A stretch of 64,000 bases of DNA, taken from Priestia iocasae. GTDB taxonomy: Bacteria; Bacillota; Bacilli; Bacillales; Bacillaceae_H. Under the pieces are notes generated by a model, which was not told where the DNA came from, ran no database searches, and was given only the letters and a program-made list of their open reading frames with translations. The translations under genes were made by a program, and so were the position numbers. Positions within the stretch are counted from its first letter, which is position 1. Every line of letters begins with the position of its first letter. Of the stretch, positions 63,118 to 64,000 are shown piece after piece. The stretch spans positions 186,001-250,000 of the forward strand of contig NZ_JAFBFC010000005.1 of NCBI RefSeq assembly GCF_016909075.1, given 5' to 3'.

Positions 63118-64000
63118 CTACTTTATCACTAAAAATGAGATTAATTCAAAGTCTTCCGAGGTTGTAGCTGTATCCTGTAAAAGACTAGAAATTCCGAGAC
63201 TGAACAATGACTCCATACCTTGCTCTTCTACAATACCGAGAACAAATTCGACTGCCTTGTCTAGTAGATACTTGTAAGTAGACATGTCGTTCATATCCTC
63301 TGTTTCTTGTGCGAACTGATGAATCAACTCGTTGAACACGTCCCCTTGACCATTAGCAACTTTACGGAAGAGATCCAGTATCTGCTTTGTCTTTAAATGT
63401 CCTAGTCGAACCTCTCCATCCATATTCATATACACCAGATAATATGGATAAAGTGCGCTTGTTTCTTTTACTGGTGCTGCTGCATTGCGTTGTTTGATGC
63501 AGAATATTACCCCTGGTTCGGTATCAGAAGACGGAGCCAACTGAAGCGATGTAACTGCATGTAATCCTAGAGGGGCTGTCTCAACTTTCTTCTTATTGGT
63601 ATCCATGTAATCAAGCAAATCCATTTTAAAGTCGTTCAGGGTCAAATCTGTGATAGAGATTCCTCCAGAAATGTCTTCCAAATCAACAACCTCTTCTTGT
63701 AACTGCTTCAGTTGCTTTTTACGGTATTCCAAATCGTTCATTTGCTTCTTTTCATCGTATTCTATTACGTTCTCTTCACCCGTTGCTGAAATATCAAGGA
63801 GTACCATTCTGCCACTGACACGTGCTTCTAAATTAATGTACTCATCAAGATCCATGTTCGGCCAGAAGTTCACCAGTTGGATAACATCATTCTTAGAGCC
63901 TAAACGATCGATTCGACCAAACCGTTGGATGATTCGGACTGGGTTCCAGTGAATGTCATAATTAATAAGGTAATCACAGTCTTGCAGGTTCTGACCTTCC
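63118..64000 (-). CDS. SNF2-type helicase, C-terminal part only (window edge)
   Basis: At least 293 codons, open to the right edge, so the start and Walker A/B are outside. The visible start holds SF2 motifs V and [22 protein letters not shown] and [11 protein letters not shown], typical of SNF2/RapA-like helicases. Then follow a coiled region ([16 protein letters not shown]) and a mixed domain with [12 protein letters not shown] and [18 protein letters not shown]. It is the first visible gene of the helicase - DUF4391 - mod - res operon. Proteins of this kind are often over 1000 residues and may carry an N-terminal phospholipase D-type nuclease, which cannot be seen here. Confidence 0.88.
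   Translation of the reverse strand, partial: EGQNLQDCDYLINYDIHWNPVRIIQRFGRIDRLGSKNDVIQLVNFWPNMDLDEYINLEARVSGRMVLLDISATGEENVIEYDEKKQMNDLEYRKKQLKQLQEEVVDLEDISGGISITDLTLNDFKMDLLDYMDTNKKKVETAPLGLHAVTSLQLAPSSDTEPGVIFCIKQRNAAAPVKETSALYPYYLVYMNMDGEVRLGHLKTKQILDLFRKVANGQGDVFNELIHQFAQETEDMNDMSTYKYLLDKAVEFVLGIVEEQGMESLFSLGISSLLQDTATTSEDFELISFLVIK

Noticed and set aside
1-64000. CRISPR arrays, tRNA or rRNA genes, intact insertion sequences
   Set aside because: No regularly spaced repeats, no cloverleaf or rRNA-like stretches and no transposase were recognised by reading; a covariance-model scan was not possible.

Overview
The window looks like the chromosome of a low-GC Gram-positive spore-former of the Bacillaceae, most like Bacillus/Priestia. 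The grounds are the gnt operon layout (gntR-gntK-gntP-gntZ), a Lia cell-envelope stress module, Bacillus-type Fur, CodY, FapR-like and GntR operator sequences, AAGGAGG-type ribosome sites and many TTG/GTG starts. This is inference from gene content, not from a marker gene. I saw no rRNA, tRNA, CRISPR array or intact insertion sequence.

About 0-42 kb is ordinary chromosomal backbone. It opens inside a maltose/glucose-type PTS permease gene coupled to an EEP-fold hydrolase. Then come a duplicated P-loop protein, a membrane-anchored protein, the Lia stress module, a surface-anchored pullulanase (CBM41, GH13, SLH), an NCS1 permease, a fatty acid desaturase behind a FapR-like operator, a DEAD-box helicase, an rRNA methyltransferase, a POT peptide transporter and a YebC-family regulator. 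A Fur-controlled siderophore uptake operon (yfiY-yfiZ-yfhA type) precedes the gluconate operon, whose GntR operator and promoter are visible. After mqo (with a near-perfect CodY box) and a PAP2 phosphatase lies a second Fur-controlled iron uptake locus, with permeases divergent from a binding protein. Neither iron locus carries an ATPase gene. A YeiL-like regulator/MFS pair, an alpha/beta hydrolase with a TetR-type operator and a Dus enzyme follow.

About 42-50 kb is more AT-rich and mosaic: DoxX-like protein, MsrA, small ORFs and gene remnants, and a sugar-acid locus made of a PTS EIIBC, KDPG aldolase, a broken KDG kinase (nonsense codon plus frameshift), an enolase-superfamily sugar-acid dehydratase and a HutC-type GntR regulator. 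The broken kinase means the Entner-Doudoroff-like branch cannot be completed from this locus alone.

About 50.8-64 kb is a defence island, all on the minus strand. Reading in the direction of transcription: the C-terminal part of an SNF2-type helicase (cut by the window edge), DUF4391 protein, type III Mod methyltransferase, type III Res, an XRE regulator, a large SF1 helicase with a C-terminal PD-(D/E)XK-like nuclease region, then a compact operon of a membrane-embedded GTPase, a 74-residue Cys-containing protein and a TIR-domain protein. The GTPase/small protein/TIR operon is the best candidate here for an undescribed defence system; the helicase-nuclease fusion is the second.
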